Origin: Lachnospiraceae bacterium
GTDB lineage: Bacteria; Bacillota; Clostridia; Lachnospirales; Lachnospiraceae
Direction of reading: 5' to 3'
Length of the DNA stretch: 42,377 bases
Assembly: GCA_900759665.1 (NCBI GenBank)
Contig: CAAEWE010000074.1
Coordinates: 1-42,377 of the forward strand
This document shows, piece after piece, positions 17,518 through 25,308 of this stretch (position 1 is the stretch's first letter; every line of letters starts with the position of its first letter). The notes beneath the pieces were generated by a model that had not been told where the DNA came from, searched no databases, and was given only the letters and a program-made list of their open reading frames with translations. Both the position numbers and the translations under genes were made by a program.

Positions 17518-18549
17518 GTGGTGAGCCGCGAGAGAAATTATAATATTGAATTATTGCGGGTCATTTCCTGTATCTTAGTGGTATGTATTCACGTATCAAA
17601 TGTGTATAGCCGGGCATATGGAGAGGTTTCCGGCGGAACATATTTATTTTCGCTGATCACCAACTGTTTCAGCCGTGTTGCGGTTCCGGTCTTTTTTATG
17701 ATCAGCGGTTATCTTTTGCTGGAGGAAAATGTCAGCCTCCGCAAAAGCGTACACCGGGTTCTTCATACACTCATGGTACTGGTATTCTGGAGTGTGCTGT
17801 ACTACATTTGGAACATTGTGTTCTGGGATGACCGGTATGATTTTGCCACTCTTTTTGAGGAGCCCGTCAAAAAGCATTTGTGGTTTTTGTATGCGATCCT
17901 TGGCATGTATATTGCACTTCCGTTTTTTCAACTTTTATTTAAAAAAATGTCACGGCGGTTGACGGAATATTTTGTCGTGCTCTGGGTCTTTTTTCTGACA
18001 TTCTATTATGTGCTGGCACTGGCAGATATGGAATTTACATATCCGGTACCGATGGTTGGAAATTCCAGCTATCTGGGATATTTTGTGATGGGATATATTA
18101 TACGGTATTTGTCGGAGGAGAATCAACTTGGCAGTAAACTGTGTTTTACGATTGCAATTGCAGCCGGAATTATTAATATAGGATTGACATGCTGGGGAAC
18201 CTGGGTGTCCGGCAGTCATGAAGAAATCTTTTTCCAGTACCGGAATCCTCTGATCGCCATATGTTCCCTTGGTGTCTTTGCCGGGATCGTGGAACATGGC
18301 AGGATTCGTTTCACGGAGGCACAGAAAACATTGATGCAGATGATCTCCAGACATTCCTTTACGATCTATCTGTCACACATTATTTTTCTGGACATTGTGA
18401 AGGAGGAAATGGAGCCGTTAGATCTGCCGGGATGGATCGGAATTCCTTTTTATACCATTGGAATTTTTCTGGTCACCTTTGCCTTTGCGGTGGCAGCAGA
18501 CAACGCATGGAAGCATTTGCAACAGTATCTGCCCAAGGCCATCGTGTAA
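17518..18549 (+). CDS. Acyltransferase 3 family membrane protein
   Basis: The protein (about 343 residues) has about ten membrane helices. It opens with the acyltransferase-3 motif NIELLRVISCILVVCIHVSN-like segment, which contains the conserved Arg and His (IHV) near residues 11-28. Members O-acetylate or otherwise acylate cell-surface polysaccharides, peptidoglycan or antibiotics; the substrate cannot be read from this locus. Two consecutive GTG codons (17518 and 17521) lie at a good distance from GAGAGGAG. The ATG at 17512 is too close to it, so the exact start is uncertain by one to three residues. No surface polysaccharide cluster is next to it. Confidence 0.82.
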   Translation: MVSRERNYNIELLRVISCILVVCIHVSNVYSRAYGEVSGGTYLFSLITNCFSRVAVPVFFMISGYLLLEENVSLRKSVHRVLHTLMVLVFWSVLYYIWNIVFWDDRYDFATLFEEPVKKHLWFLYAILGMYIALPFFQLLFKKMSRRLTEYFVVLWVFFLTFYYVLALADMEFTYPVPMVGNSSYLGYFVMGYIIRYLSEENQLGSKLCFTIAIAAGIINIGLTCWGTWVSGSHEEIFFQYRNPLIAICSLGVFAGIVEHGRIRFTEAQKTLMQMISRHSFTIYLSHIIFLDIVKEEMEPLDLPGWIGIPFYTIGIFLVTFAFAVAADNAWKHLQQYLPKAIV

Positions 18550-18655
18550 GTAAGGTATGGAAAGCATTTGCAGAGAGCGATATGGATTGACGGGAAGTAT
18601 AATGCTTCACGAACCAGAACGTGTATTACCGGAGATTACGATTGGGAGAAGACAT

Positions 18656-19330
18656 ATGACTTCATTACAGAAAAGGTTATTTGAGTTACAGGATACAAAA
18701 TACCGGGATTTTCACAGTAAACTGATCCCGGATATCGAGAAGGAACGCATTATTGGAATACGCACTCCCGTGCTTCGCCGGTTTGCAAAGGAGTTCGGAA
18801 AAACAGCGGAGGCGGCAGACTTTTTGGAGGAGCTGCCGCACGATTATTACGAGGAAAATAATCTACATATAATGCTGCTCACCCAGGTGCAGGATTTTGG
18901 AAAATGTCTGGAGCAGATTGAAAAATTTCTGCCGTATATAGATAACTGGGCAACCTGTGATCTGCCGCTTCCGAAATGTTTCGCAAAGCATAAGGAGGAA
19001 TTACTGGGGCATATCCGAAGTTGGATTGCTTCCGGGGAAACTTATACGATCCGTTACGGGATGGGTGTTCTCATGAGACTGTATCTGGATGAGGATTTCC
19101 GGCCGGAGTATCTTGAATGGGTGACCGGAGTGAGCTTGGAGGAGTATTATGTCAATATGATGATCGCATGGTATCTGGCGACAGCCCTTGTAAAGCAGTG
19201 GGATACAGTGATCCCTTATCTGGAGGAGCGCAGATTGTCCCCATGGGTACATCGCAAAACTATTCAGAAGGCGGTGGAAAGTTACCGGATCACACCGGAG
19301 CAGAAGGGGTATCTGAAAGGGTTGAGATAA
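18656..19330 (+). CDS. AlkD-like DNA alkylation repair protein
   Basis: The 224-residue protein matches the HEAT-repeat-like DNA glycosylases of the AlkC/AlkD superfamily, which remove alkylated bases such as 3- and 7-methylpurines. Landmarks are IRTPVLRRFAKEF near residue 37, the DNWATCD segment near 98-104 that carries the Asp known to be important in AlkD, and the late RKTIQKA. The ATG at 18656 follows GGGAGAAG. Earlier in-frame ATGs (18557 and 18602) give an N-terminus unlike the family. It converges with the K+ channel gene, 52 bases away, with only a weak hairpin between them. Confidence 0.83.
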   Translation: MTSLQKRLFELQDTKYRDFHSKLIPDIEKERIIGIRTPVLRRFAKEFGKTAEAADFLEELPHDYYEENNLHIMLLTQVQDFGKCLEQIEKFLPYIDNWATCDLPLPKCFAKHKEELLGHIRSWIASGETYTIRYGMGVLMRLYLDEDFRPEYLEWVTGVSLEEYYVNMMIAWYLATALVKQWDTVIPYLEERRLSPWVHRKTIQKAVESYRITPEQKGYLKGLR

Positions 19331-19382
19331 CAGACAATGCATTTTATATCCAGGATGAAGATTTGAAACCATTGACGCAAAT

Positions 19383-20324
19383 TTACGTCTCTCCCGTGCT
19401 TCTGACCACAATAATGTCATTGAGCTTTAGTACCGTATCTTTCTGGGGAAGGATGGACAGGTCGTCCCGCAGGATCAGGTAGATCGTTGCCTGATCATCC
19501 TCTTCGATCTCTTCGATGGTCTTTCCGGCATATTGCTTATCTACAAAGATTTCTGCAATTTCTTTAATATCCGCATTTCGAAAATTGGACAGCGTGCTTT
19601 TCCGCTGATACTGCTCTACGAATCCGGCACTGATAATACCGGTAGGGATCGCAACAGCACCCACGCCCAGATAGGCGATCACGATCGCCATGATCCTGCC
19701 CAGAGGTGTGATGGGGTAAATGTCGCCGTATCCCACGGTGAGCAGAGTGGACATGCTCCACCAGAGCCCGCTGAATGCATTCTGAAAGACCGCAGGCTGG
19801 GCGTTGTGCTCCACGCTGTACATACAAAGACTGCTGGCAAGCATCAGAACCAGTACAATAAACAGAGAGGAAATGATCTGGTTCTTTTTCTCGTAGAGAA
19901 CCGTGGTGATCACATTAAAGGAATCATATTTTGCATTGAGGCGGAACAAATGAAAGATCCGTGCCACACGAAGCATACGAAAGATCACAAAGCCCGACAG
20001 AAAGGATGCCGGCACAATGGTGAGCAAGTCGATAATGCCATCAAAGGAGATCAGAAAACGAAGTCTTGCACGGCAGAGGGACATTTCCGGGTAGAGATAT
20101 CCGGCAGTCCAGATGCGGAAAATATATTCCACACAGAAGATGGAGATGGTAATCACTTCGATGACACGAAACCATGTAGACAGAAATGCCAGCTCTTCAA
20201 AGGTCTCCATGAAGGTGACAATGATATTGGCAAAAATTGTCACGGTGATAAAGATATCAAAAAAACGGCTGATCTCATTGCTCCGGTCACCGATCTGTAT
20301 GATGTTAAATAACTTCTCTTTCAT
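19383..20324 (-). CDS. Voltage-gated-type potassium channel with C-terminal RCK_C-like domain
   Basis: The 313-residue protein has six membrane helices. An S4-like segment carries regularly spaced arginines (R116, R119, R122, R128), and a pore loop carries the K+ selectivity filter TVGYGD (196-201). After S6 (about 210-235), the last about 65 residues resemble the C-terminal ligand-binding half of an RCK/TrkA_C domain. It is the last gene of a three-gene minus-strand operon, 19 bases after the carbonic anhydrase, with AAGGAG before its ATG. It probably mediates K+ flux linked to membrane potential or a ligand. Confidence 0.9.
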   Translation of the reverse strand: MKEKLFNIIQIGDRSNEISRFFDIFITVTIFANIIVTFMETFEELAFLSTWFRVIEVITISIFCVEYIFRIWTAGYLYPEMSLCRARLRFLISFDGIIDLLTIVPASFLSGFVIFRMLRVARIFHLFRLNAKYDSFNVITTVLYEKKNQIISSLFIVLVLMLASSLCMYSVEHNAQPAVFQNAFSGLWWSMSTLLTVGYGDIYPITPLGRIMAIVIAYLGVGAVAIPTGIISAGFVEQYQRKSTLSNFRNADIKEIAEIFVDKQYAGKTIEEIEEDDQATIYLILRDDLSILPQKDTVLKLNDIIVVRSTGET

Positions 20325-20343
20325 AAGTTACTCCTTCCCGTCA

Positions 20344-20916
20344 TTACAAGAACCGCACCTCGCCGGATTCAATATCATAGATGGCACCCATGACGCGGAG
20401 TCCGGTATCCTCCTCCATATGATGGATCTTAAGACTTTCCTCAATGATCCGGATACTGTGGGCAACATTTCGCTCACAGGCCTTTGCGGCGTCCGTCTCA
20501 TCTCCGATAGCAAGACGGATCTCATCGGTAATAAATTTAATGTAGTTTTCCGGATTGCCATTCATCGCTGCATCCACGGCACCGCAATGGGTATGACCCA
20601 TCACAAGGATCAGACGGCACCCCAGATGACCGGCGGCATATTCGATGCTTCCAAGCTGGTGGTCATCAATCACATTACCTGCCAGACGGATCACAAAAAG
20701 CTCCCCGATCCCGGCAGAAAATATATGTTCCGGAATGACTCTGGAATCCGAGCAGGTAACAATGATCGCATAAGGGGACTGACCATGCAGAGTGGTCAGT
20801 CGTCTTTTTTCTTTGGAAATATCTCCCACTCCGCATTTGGAGTCAATGTATTGTTTATTGCCGGAAAGCAGCTTTTCTACGGCTTCTTTTGCAGTTATCG
20901 GTAATGTTGTATTCAT
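20344..20916 (-). CDS. Beta-class carbonic anhydrase
   Basis: The enzyme interconverts CO2 and bicarbonate with zinc. The 190-residue protein shows CSDSR (C55, D57) and HTHCG (H108, C111), giving the Cys-Asp/His-Cys zinc site and the Asp-Arg dyad. The length is that of the short clostridial and mycobacterial beta class. GAGGAGG precedes its ATG. It lies 28 bases downstream of the NSS transporter gene and 19 bases upstream of the K+ channel gene, so all three are probably cotranscribed. This suggests a shared task in pH, CO2 or ion balance, which is inference. Confidence 0.93.
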   Translation of the reverse strand: MNTTLPITAKEAVEKLLSGNKQYIDSKCGVGDISKEKRRLTTLHGQSPYAIIVTCSDSRVIPEHIFSAGIGELFVIRLAGNVIDDHQLGSIEYAAGHLGCRLILVMGHTHCGAVDAAMNGNPENYIKFITDEIRLAIGDETDAAKACERNVAHSIRIIEESLKIHHMEEDTGLRVMGAIYDIESGEVRFL

Positions 20917-20944
20917 TTTATATTACCTCCTCAAACTTTCCTCG

Positions 20945-22318
20945 TTAAATCGAGATCCATCCCAGTGCATTTGCTACCGAGCTGATCAATATGATCGCCG
21001 CAAAGATCGGGCAGAGATATTTGATCATAAAGACAAAGATCTTTTTGCGTCGGAAGTGCATGCCGCCCTGTGTTACTTCTTCCTCAATCTTGTCCACACC
21101 AATCACTCTGGACACAAGAAGGCAGGTGGCAAATGCGGCGATCGGCATCATCACAGAGTTGGTCAGGAAATCAAAGAAATCCAGAAACTGCATGCCGATG
21201 ATCCGGATGCCGGCAAGTGGACCGTATCCCAGAGAAGAAAGAGTTCCAAGGATCAGGATAATGGCACCGGCGAGGAGAGTGGATTTCTGACGGTTCCAGC
21301 CAAGCTCATCCTCGAAGGTGGAAACACAGCTCTCGGTCAGAGCAATGGAACTTGTGAGAGCGGCAAATAGTACAAGAGTAAAAAATAAAATACCCACACC
21401 CGTTCCGAAGCCCATGCTGTTAAACATTTTTGGGATTGTGATAAACATCAGTGCCGGACCGGACTGCAGCGTGGCAGAATCGCCGCCGGAAAACGCAAAG
21501 ACGGCAGGGATGATCATAAGACCTGCCATGATCGCAATGGCGGTATCAAATACCTCGACATTCTGTGTGGAGTCCTCAATGGAAACATCCTTTTTCATAT
21601 AAGATCCAAAGGTCACCAGAATGCCCATGGCAATGGAGAGGGAGTAAAACATCTGTCCCATGGCAGCAACCACGGTCATCCAGGAAAAATCCTTCAGATT
21701 TGGAACAATAAAATATTTCACACCTTCTAATGCACCCGGTCTGGTAACAGAATAGATCGTAATGATCACAGAGAGAACCACCAGGATCGGCATCATAAAC
21801 TTGGAGACACGTTCAATACCGTTTCTCACACCGGCATAAATAATGGCAACGGTGATCAGGGCAAATACAACAAAGCAGAGCTCTGTGGATGTACCGTTGG
21901 AAATAAATCCGGAGAAGTAGCTGTCTGTGGCCAGCTTTTCGCTGTTTCCTTTGATGTATTCCAGCAGATATTTGATGACCCAGCCTCCGATCACAGAATA
22001 ATATGGGACGATCAGAAGAGGGATGACAGCGTTGATCCAGCCACCTGCAGAAAGCCAGCCGGAACGGCCAAAGCTGTGGAATGCCCCAACAGGACTTTTA
22101 TGTGTCATACGCCCCAGAGAGGTTTCCGCCATGATCATAGTATAACCGAAGGTCAGTGCCAGCAGAATATAGATCAACAGGAAGATTCCTCCACCGTATT
22201 TGGCGGCAAGATATGGAAATCTCCAGATATTTCCGAGACCGACGGATGCTCCGGCTGCAGACAGGACAAAACCCACCTTGCCGGAAAAAGAACTTCTTTT
22301 CTTTTTATGTGTTTTCAT
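20945..22318 (-). CDS. NSS-family sodium-dependent transporter
   Basis: The 457-residue protein belongs to the neurotransmitter:sodium symporter family (LeuT, MhsT, TnaT), which takes up amino acids or similar substrates with Na+. It has about 11-12 helices and the unmistakable first helix with GASVGLGNIWRFPYL (about residues 23-37), which builds the Na+ and substrate sites. The substrate cannot be deduced. The ATG at 22318 lies 5 bases after AAGGAGG; the ORF extension upstream of it lacks a ribosome binding site. It is the first gene of the nss-carbonic anhydrase-K+ channel operon. Confidence 0.92.
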   Translation of the reverse strand: MKTHKKKRSSFSGKVGFVLSAAGASVGLGNIWRFPYLAAKYGGGIFLLIYILLALTFGYTMIMAETSLGRMTHKSPVGAFHSFGRSGWLSAGGWINAVIPLLIVPYYSVIGGWVIKYLLEYIKGNSEKLATDSYFSGFISNGTSTELCFVVFALITVAIIYAGVRNGIERVSKFMMPILVVLSVIITIYSVTRPGALEGVKYFIVPNLKDFSWMTVVAAMGQMFYSLSIAMGILVTFGSYMKKDVSIEDSTQNVEVFDTAIAIMAGLMIIPAVFAFSGGDSATLQSGPALMFITIPKMFNSMGFGTGVGILFFTLVLFAALTSSIALTESCVSTFEDELGWNRQKSTLLAGAIILILGTLSSLGYGPLAGIRIIGMQFLDFFDFLTNSVMMPIAAFATCLLVSRVIGVDKIEEEVTQGGMHFRRKKIFVFMIKYLCPIFAAIILISSVANALGWISI

Positions 22319-22356
22319 TTTTTCCTCCTTAAATAGTATCAATACCGTGAAATATC

Positions 22357-22385
22357 AGTATAGCACAGGCTGCTTAAAAGGGCAA
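22357..22385 (-). promoter_or_regulatory. Sigma-A promoter of the NSS transporter operon
   Basis: On the minus strand, TTGCCC (22385-22380) and TATACT (22362-22357) are separated by 17 bp. The leader to the ATG at 22318 is about 30 bases. Confidence 0.65.
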
Positions 22386-22525
22386 TGACAGGACTTGGGA
22401 AAAGGAATACGAGTGGGATAGGATAATATGAGTTTCAAAAAATAAAAAAATTTCAGCTTTTGAAAGTGGGTGGCTGTGTAAAAAATATGAGACATAAGAA
22501 ATATTATGGGCGAATTCCGGTCAGT

Positions 22526-22554
22526 GCATAATTTTTCCTGTTTTTTGCATACTA
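22526..22554 (+). promoter_or_regulatory. Sigma-G-like promoter of spoVT
   Basis: GCATA (22526-22530) and CATACTA (22548-22554) are separated by 17 bp. This fits the forespore sigma-G pattern as I know it (GMATR, about 18 bp, CATnnTA). spoVT of Bacillus subtilis is a sigma-G gene, so the match makes biological sense. The leader to the start codon is about 45 bases. Confidence 0.65.
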
Positions 22555-22605
22555 CCCATATAGCACAATTATAGAAAGTATGTAAGAAGCAGGAGGAATT
22601 TTTAT

Positions 22606-23151
22606 ATGAAGGCGACAGGTATTGTTCGAAGAATAGATGATCTGGGACGGGTGGTCATCCCAAAGGAGATCCGTCGGACACTGCGGATCCGGGTGGGAGA
22701 TCCGTTAGAGATATATACAGACCGGGAAGGTGAAGTGATCCTTAAAAAATATTCTCTGATGGGGGATATGGGGATTTTTGCACAGCAGTATGCAGATTCG
22801 CTGGCACAGACCACAGGGTATCAGGTGGTCGTGACAGACAGAGAGCAGGTGATCGCCACTTCTGCAGGGGCACGCAGGGAGCTGATGGATAAAGCCATCA
22901 GCCGGGAAATGCAGCAGATGATCGATGGACGGGAAATTTCTGTGGCTTCCGGAGAAAGCAAAGAGTATCGCAAGATCAGTGATGAGGCAGAGCCGTTTGC
23001 CTGGGAAGTAATTTGTCCCATCATTTCCGAGGGAGATGCGGTTGGTGCGGTGGTGATCTTTACCCGGAGCCAGAAGGAAAGCCTTGGTGAGGCAGAACGG
23101 AAACTGGCACATGTGGCAGCAGGCTTTCTGGGAAGGCAGTTGGAGCAGTAG
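22606..23151 (+). CDS. spoVT: Stage V sporulation protein T
   Basis: SpoVT is a forespore transcription regulator that adjusts expression of sigma-G-dependent genes. The 181-residue protein has an N-terminal AbrB-type swapped-hairpin DNA-binding domain (residues 1-50, with KATGIVRRIDDLGRVVIPKE). A C-terminal GAF-like domain (about 58-178) follows. Length and sequence are those of the family. It is preceded by a sigma-G-like promoter and GCAGGAGG. It opens the sporulation and division block that in Bacillus runs from spoVT to ftsH. Confidence 0.95.
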   Translation: MKATGIVRRIDDLGRVVIPKEIRRTLRIRVGDPLEIYTDREGEVILKKYSLMGDMGIFAQQYADSLAQTTGYQVVVTDREQVIATSAGARRELMDKAISREMQQMIDGREISVASGESKEYRKISDEAEPFAWEVICPIISEGDAVGAVVIFTRSQKESLGEAERKLAHVAAGFLGRQLEQ

Positions 23152-23249
23152 AAATGGATCATTTCTATATCATTGGATGGAAAAATGCAATCCTACAATT
23201 GTAGAGTGTCAAAAAATGCGGACAAAATCGAAAGAATTACTGAAAATCC

Positions 23250-23278
23250 TTGACAAATGGGGGTAATAAGGGTATAAA
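23250..23278 (+). promoter_or_regulatory. Sigma-A promoter of hup
   Basis: A consensus TTGACA (23250-23255) and TATAAA (23273-23278) are separated by 17 bp. It is among the strongest promoter matches in the window, as expected for an abundant nucleoid protein. Confidence 0.8.
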
Positions 23279-23326
23279 TAGACTTGTAAGTTTTTACGGA
23301 AATTTTTTTTGAGGAGGAGTTTATCC

Positions 23327-23602
23327 ATGAACAAGACAGAATTGGTTGCAGCTATCGCAGAGAAGTCTGAGCTTTCTAAGAAGGATTCTGAGAAGGCATT
23401 AAAGGCATTTATCGACACTGTTACAGATGAGTTAAAGAAGGGCGAGAAGATTCAGTTAGTTGGCTTTGGTACATTCGAGGTACAGCACAGAGCAGCTAGA
23501 GAGGGAAGAAACCCACTCACAAAAGAGACAATCAAGATCGCAGCTTCAAACGCTCCTAAGTTTAAGGCTGGTAAGGCTTTAAAGGATGCTGTAAACGAGT
23601 AA
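23327..23602 (+). CDS. hup: DNA-binding protein HU
   Basis: HU is a small homodimeric nucleoid protein that bends and compacts DNA. The 91-residue protein begins MNKTELVAAIAEKS and contains the beta-arm landmark VGFGTFEVQHRAAREGRNP (about residues 45-63). ATG 23327 lies after GAGGAGGAG; the in-frame ATG at 23309 is upstream of that site and not used. The gene has its own strong promoter and terminator and is monocistronic. Codon use is highly regular, which fits a strongly expressed gene. Confidence 0.96.
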   Translation: MNKTELVAAIAEKSELSKKDSEKALKAFIDTVTDELKKGEKIQLVGFGTFEVQHRAAREGRNPLTKETIKIAASNAPKFKAGKALKDAVNE

Positions 23603-23625
23603 TTTTTGTGAAACAGGATATGCTT

Positions 23626-23653
23626 TGGGTTGCCTTTTGGGCAGCCCTTTTTT
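23626..23653 (+). terminator. Intrinsic terminator of hup
   Basis: GGGTTGCC (23626-23633) pairs with GGCAGCCC (23639-23646, one G-U pair) around a 5-base loop, followed by seven T residues. Confidence 0.85.
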
Positions 23654-23724
23654 TGAAAGAATTCATGTGAAAACAGTGCCTGCTGCTCAAAGTCTGCGGG
23701 CGGAGAAAGGAATGGTCGATTAAG

Positions 23725-23964
23725 ATGAGATTAGATAAGTATTTAAAGGTTTCCCGTCTGATCAAGAGAAGACCGGTCGCCAATGAGGCATGTGATGCCG
23801 GAAGGATTCAGGTTAATGGTAAAGTGGCAAAGGCATCTCTGAACGTGAAGGTGGGGGATATCATAGAGATCACCTTTGGGGATAAGGTTGTGAAGGTGGA
23901 AGTTCTCAGTATCGAAGAAACATATAAAAAGGATGAAGCGAAGGAATTGTACCGTGTCATTTAG
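23725..23964 (+). CDS. rqcP: S4 domain protein RqcP (YabO)
   Basis: RqcP is an RNA-binding S4-domain protein that works with RqcH in bacterial ribosome quality control, stabilising the peptidyl-tRNA during C-terminal alanine tailing. The 79-residue protein is almost entirely the S4 domain (MRLDKYLKVSRLIKRR, then GRIQVNGKVAK). Its place directly before yabP and yabQ is the same as yabO in Bacillus. The start ATG follows AGAAAGGAAT at a workable distance. The identification is firm from sequence and synteny. Confidence 0.92.
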   Translation: MRLDKYLKVSRLIKRRPVANEACDAGRIQVNGKVAKASLNVKVGDIIEITFGDKVVKVEVLSIEETYKKDEAKELYRVI

Positions 23965-24007
23965 AAAAGTCTCCGAATGATCCGTTTTTCCAAAAGTAAA
24001 GACAGGA

Positions 24008-24036
24008 ACATAATTACGGGACCGTCTGCATATATA
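24008..24036 (+). promoter_or_regulatory. Possible sigma-E promoter of yabPQ
   Basis: ACATAAT (24008-24014) and CATATATA (24029-24036) are separated by 14 bp. This resembles the mother-cell sigma-E pattern (MATATT, 14-15 bp, CATACANT) with mismatches in both boxes. yabP is sigma-E-controlled in Bacillus, which supports the call. It is only a motif match. Confidence 0.4.
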
Positions 24037-24104
24037 TTTGTTATGTGGGCGGTTTTGTTTCAGTTGTTCTTAAGAATTTTGCGGTACAGAAATGGAGACA
24101 GGAT

Positions 24105-24401
24105 ATGGAAGAGAATAGAAATTTACGGGAAAACAGAGGAGTGCACAAGGTGTATCTGAATGGCAGGCGTACAGCGGTCATGTCCGGAGTGAGAGATGTT
24201 CTATCCTTTGATGCAAAGGAGGTTTACCTTGAGACAGAACAGGGAATCCTGCTGATCAAGGGGGATGAACTTCATGTGAACCGTCTGTCTCTGGAAAAGG
24301 GAGAGGTTGATGTAGATGGAAGGATCGACAGCTTTGCTTATTCGGATAAGAATGATCCTGAAAAGAAGGCAGCCTCATTTTTGGGGAGGATATTTCAGTG
24401 A
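24105..24401 (+). CDS. yabP: Sporulation protein YabP
   Basis: YabP is a small mother-cell protein needed for normal spore cortex formation in Bacillus. The 98-residue protein shows the family core: LNGRRTAVMSGVRDVLSFD near residues 20-38 and the later DGRIDSFAYSD. The ATG at 24105 follows GGAGACAGG; the in-frame ATG at 24045 has no ribosome binding site and no family match upstream. The stop overlaps the yabQ start by 4 bases (GTGA), so the two are translationally coupled. Confidence 0.93.
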   Translation: MEENRNLRENRGVHKVYLNGRRTAVMSGVRDVLSFDAKEVYLETEQGILLIKGDELHVNRLSLEKGEVDVDGRIDSFAYSDKNDPEKKAASFLGRIFQ

Positions 24402-24790
24402 GCCAGATCATCCAGGAGCAGATCTGTTTTCAGATCACCACGTTGTGTACCGGTATGTTTTTAATGTTTGGATATGATATTCTGAGGGTCTGGCGATGGC
24501 TGGTTCCCCACGGAAAGTTATGGGTATGGATCGAAGATCTGTTGTATTGGAGCCTGTTGAGTATTCCTGTATTTATTCTGTTTTTTCAAATGATCGATGG
24601 CGTCCCCAGATGGTATGGGATTATAGGGATGTTTGCCGGAGGTATTTTATATGAGACCGGTATCAGCATGCCGCTGCGTGCAGGACTGCATCGTTTATTG
24701 GACAAATATAATAAAAAAATAGGATTTAGGGTTGCGAAATTGGTTAAAATGTTGTATAGTAAAATAACTGGACCAAATAGCGAAAGCTAG
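24398..24790 (+). CDS. yabQ: Spore cortex protein YabQ
   Basis: YabQ is a membrane protein of the engulfed forespore surface, required for cortex assembly in Bacillus. The 130-residue protein has about three hydrophobic segments in the first 95 residues and a basic C-terminal tail, as in the family. It starts with GTG, overlapping the yabP stop, and GGGGAGG lies about 9 bases before it. A promoter for the next gene appears to lie within its last 60 bases. Confidence 0.88.
   Translation: MSQIIQEQICFQITTLCTGMFLMFGYDILRVWRWLVPHGKLWVWIEDLLYWSLLSIPVFILFFQMIDGVPRWYGIIGMFAGGILYETGISMPLRAGLHRLLDKYNKKIGFRVAKLVKMLYSKITGPNSES
24732..24760 (+). promoter_or_regulatory. Probable promoter of divIC inside the end of yabQ
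   Basis: TTGCGA (24732-24737) and TATAGT (24755-24760) are separated by 17 bp. It would give the division gene a vegetative promoter independent of the sporulation genes in front. The start codon is about 190 bases downstream. Confidence 0.5.
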
Positions 24791-24925
24791 ATGGAATGGA
24801 CATTCGGAACAAGTTTCACTGACATTTTATTTGGACACTATATCTGGTATATGTTACTGATCGGTTGTACCAGATGTGGATCGTTCGAGAGGCATTGACC
24901 GTTGTATTTCGTTGGGGGACGAAAT
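24778..24925 (+). ncRNA. Candidate structured 5' leader of divIC
   Basis: Three stem-loops occur in order. TAGC-GAAA-GCTA (24778-24789) has a GNRA tetraloop. ATCTGGTA (24842-24849) pairs perfectly with TACCAGAT (24868-24875) and is extended by CAC/GTG at 24836-24838 and 24876-24878. ATTTCGT (about 24906-24912) pairs with ACGAAAT (about 24919-24925). The last lies a dozen bases before the ribosome binding site AAGGGGAG, and an outer GACC/GGTC pair around it ends next to that site. No known riboswitch core is recognised. Confidence 0.4.
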
Positions 24926-24956
24926 GTGGCTGGTCCAAGGGGAGTTGATAAAGTAT

Positions 24957-25259
24957 ATGGCACGACGAAGACGTAAAAAGAAGCTGAGTCCGTTTACGGT
25001 TTTCGGTGTGATCGCCCTATGTTGTGTTCTGTGTGGGACATTTACATATAAGACGGTTACATTAAAAGCGGAATCTGCGAAGTATTCAGCACAGATCTCT
25101 GAGCTTCAGAAGGAAAAGAAAAAGCTTAAGGAGCAGAAGGCTGAGATCAAGGACTATGAGTCTTATGTAAAGACAAAAGAATATACCGAAGAGGTTGCCC
25201 GTAATAAGCTGGGGCTGGTATATCCGGACGAGATTATCTTTGAACCGGATGACAAGTGA
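24957..25259 (+). CDS. divIC: Septum formation initiator DivIC/FtsB family protein
   Basis: DivIC is a bitopic division protein that acts with FtsL and DivIB at the septum. The 100-residue protein has a short basic cytoplasmic start (ARRRRKKK), one membrane helix (about 13-33) and a coiled coil rich in Lys, Glu and Leu (about 38-75). The C-terminal segment has the family pattern ARNKLGLVYPDEIIF. The ATG at 24957 gives the expected topology. AAGGGGAG is 12 bases upstream, slightly far, and an in-frame TTG at 24945 is closer but unlikely. Its place between yabQ and spoIIE is as in Bacillus. Confidence 0.9.
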   Translation: MARRRRKKKLSPFTVFGVIALCCVLCGTFTYKTVTLKAESAKYSAQISELQKEKKKLKEQKAEIKDYESYVKTKEYTEEVARNKLGLVYPDEIIFEPDDK

Positions 25260-25266
25260 TCCATGA

Positions 25267-25300
25267 GAGAGTTTCACATAAAATGTGAGACTCTTTTTTT
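25267..25300 (+). terminator. Intrinsic terminator of divIC
   Basis: An 11-bp stem (25268-25278 with 25284-25294, one G-U pair) and a 5-base loop are followed by seven T residues. It separates divIC from the spoIIE promoter. Confidence 0.88.
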
Positions 25301-25308
25301 GGTGCATT

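Noticed and set aside
19533..20312. A 259-codon plus-strand frame opposite the K+ channel gene
   Set aside because: The composition is His/Asp/Lys-rich as expected for a reverse complement of a membrane protein gene, with no ribosome binding site. The TVGYGD filter on the other strand decides.
24778..24925. divIC leader as a c-di-GMP or other known riboswitch
   Set aside because: I could not find the conserved core of any riboswitch class, only simple hairpins. It is kept as an unassigned structured leader.
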